Source of the DNA: Chromobacterium amazonense
GTDB lineage: Bacteria; Pseudomonadota; Gammaproteobacteria; Burkholderiales; Chromobacteriaceae
DNA: 64,000 nt
Direction of reading: 5' to 3'
Assembly (NCBI RefSeq): GCF_001855565.1
Contig: NZ_MKCR01000003.1
Location: forward strand, 186,001-250,000
Shown here one piece after another: positions 63,634 through 64,000 of this stretch. Position numbers and translations under genes: made by a program. The notes under the pieces are model-generated. The model saw only the letters and a program-made list of their open reading frames with translations. It did not search any database and was not told where the DNA came from. Numbering within the stretch: the stretch's first letter is position 1; every line of letters starts with the position of its first letter.

Positions 63634-63651
63634 CATGCCCTGCCGATACCT

Positions 63652-64000
63652 CTACGCGCCTCTTTCCTGCATCCACAGCATGAACATTTCCTCAGACAAG
63701 GGCCGGCTGTAGTGATAGCCTTGAGCCACGTCGCAGCCAAGCGCGGCCAGTTGCTGCCGGTCGGACTCTGTCTCCACGCCCTCCGCCACCGACGATAACT
63801 GCAGCTTCTGGCACATGGCGATGGCCGAGGTCAGGATGGCCAGCTTTTTCGGGCTGCTGGACGCGTCGTGCACGAATTCGCGGTCTATTTTCAATTCGGT
63901 GAATGGGCTGCGCGACAGCTGCTTCATCGACGAATACCCAGTGCCGTAATCATCCATCGCCAGGCCAAAGCCGTTCAGTCTAAGCCGCGCCAGCGTGCCC
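63652..64000 (-). CDS. EAL-domain c-di-GMP phosphodiesterase, C-terminal part (truncated by window end)
   Basis: The frame is open to the window edge and encodes the end of an EAL domain: LARLRLNGFGLAMDDYGTGYSSMKQL (the DDFGTG motif with Tyr for Phe), ELKIDREFVHD, VAEGVETESDRQQLAALGCDVAQGYHYSRPL. The C-terminus ends MFMLWMQERGA. The catalytic EAL motif and any sensory or GGDEF domains lie outside the window. Confidence 0.88.
   Translation of the reverse strand, partial: GTLARLRLNGFGLAMDDYGTGYSSMKQLSRSPFTELKIDREFVHDASSSPKKLAILTSAIAMCQKLQLSSVAEGVETESDRQQLAALGCDVAQGYHYSRPLSEEMFMLWMQERGA

Overview
The window is a GC-rich bacterial chromosome segment, most likely from a Chromobacterium-like member of the Neisseriales (Betaproteobacteria). 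This placement is inference from gene content (AcnB, FliD and a short flagellin, a DabAB bicarbonate system, a YqjI/YqjH pair) and from dif-like recombination sites whose arms match the Neisseria dif arms as I remember them. Most of it is ordinary housekeeping sequence with short intergenic gaps and clear intrinsic terminators.

Layout. 1-3.8 kb: membrane-anchored hydrolase, exported acylphosphatase-like protein, GNAT acetyltransferase and an internally duplicated protein of unknown function. 4.0-7.6 kb: an IS5-family element beside tRNA-Leu(UAG), a BI-1/YccA membrane protein, and an IS4-family element inserted in the loop of the terminator between that gene and glnB. 7.6-13.1 kb: glnB, purL, Sua5-type tsaC. 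13.1-18.8 kb: a dabB-dabA-DUF6671 operon with a divergent LysR regulator. 18.8-27.7 kb: secreted hydrolase, yqjI-yqjH, a ProXp-ala-like deacylase, a TetR/DUF1348 pair with palindromic operators, a TldD/TldE pair and pepD. 27.7-31.4 kb: xseB-ispA-dxs operon and a K+ channel. 31.5-34.2 kb: SDR, a 122-bp non-autonomous element inside another terminator, and fliD with a sigma-28 promoter. 34.3-36.7 kb: cysDN.

37.5-43.6 kb is a complete inovirus (filamentous phage) prophage of about 6.0 kb. It has a Rep_trans initiator, Zot/pI, pVI- and pIII/TspB-like proteins, pVIII-like coat, ssDNA-binding protein, four tiny membrane proteins, a small secreted protein and a divergent repressor with paired palindromic operators. 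It is bounded by two dif-like sites. The outer arms of these sites rebuild a near-canonical chromosomal dif, so the window probably contains the replication terminus dif. The rep reading frame runs through the left site into host-side DNA and is followed there by an ATGA-coupled 52-aa gene, perhaps a relic of an earlier dif-integrated phage.

43.7-64 kb: acnB and a LysR regulator, a fluoride riboswitch followed by a CLC-type fluoride exporter, two solute-binding proteins flanking fbp (one frameshifted), map, flagellin, rnk-like gene, an HD-GYP response regulator with a large hybrid histidine kinase, an HD hydrolase, alpha/beta hydrolase, 2Fe-2S ferredoxin, dnaB, a BaiN/HI0933-type flavoprotein, sodB and the 3' end of an EAL-domain gene.

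The most notable observations are (i) an IS4-family element and a MITE nested in it and also found alone, both sitting in terminator loops, with the MITE bringing its own terminator-like hairpin; (ii) the dif-flanked inovirus with its hybrid rep gene and unlisted tiny genes; and (iii) the fluoride riboswitch with a visible switching stem. Three genes carry apparent single-base frameshifts, which may be real or sequencing errors.
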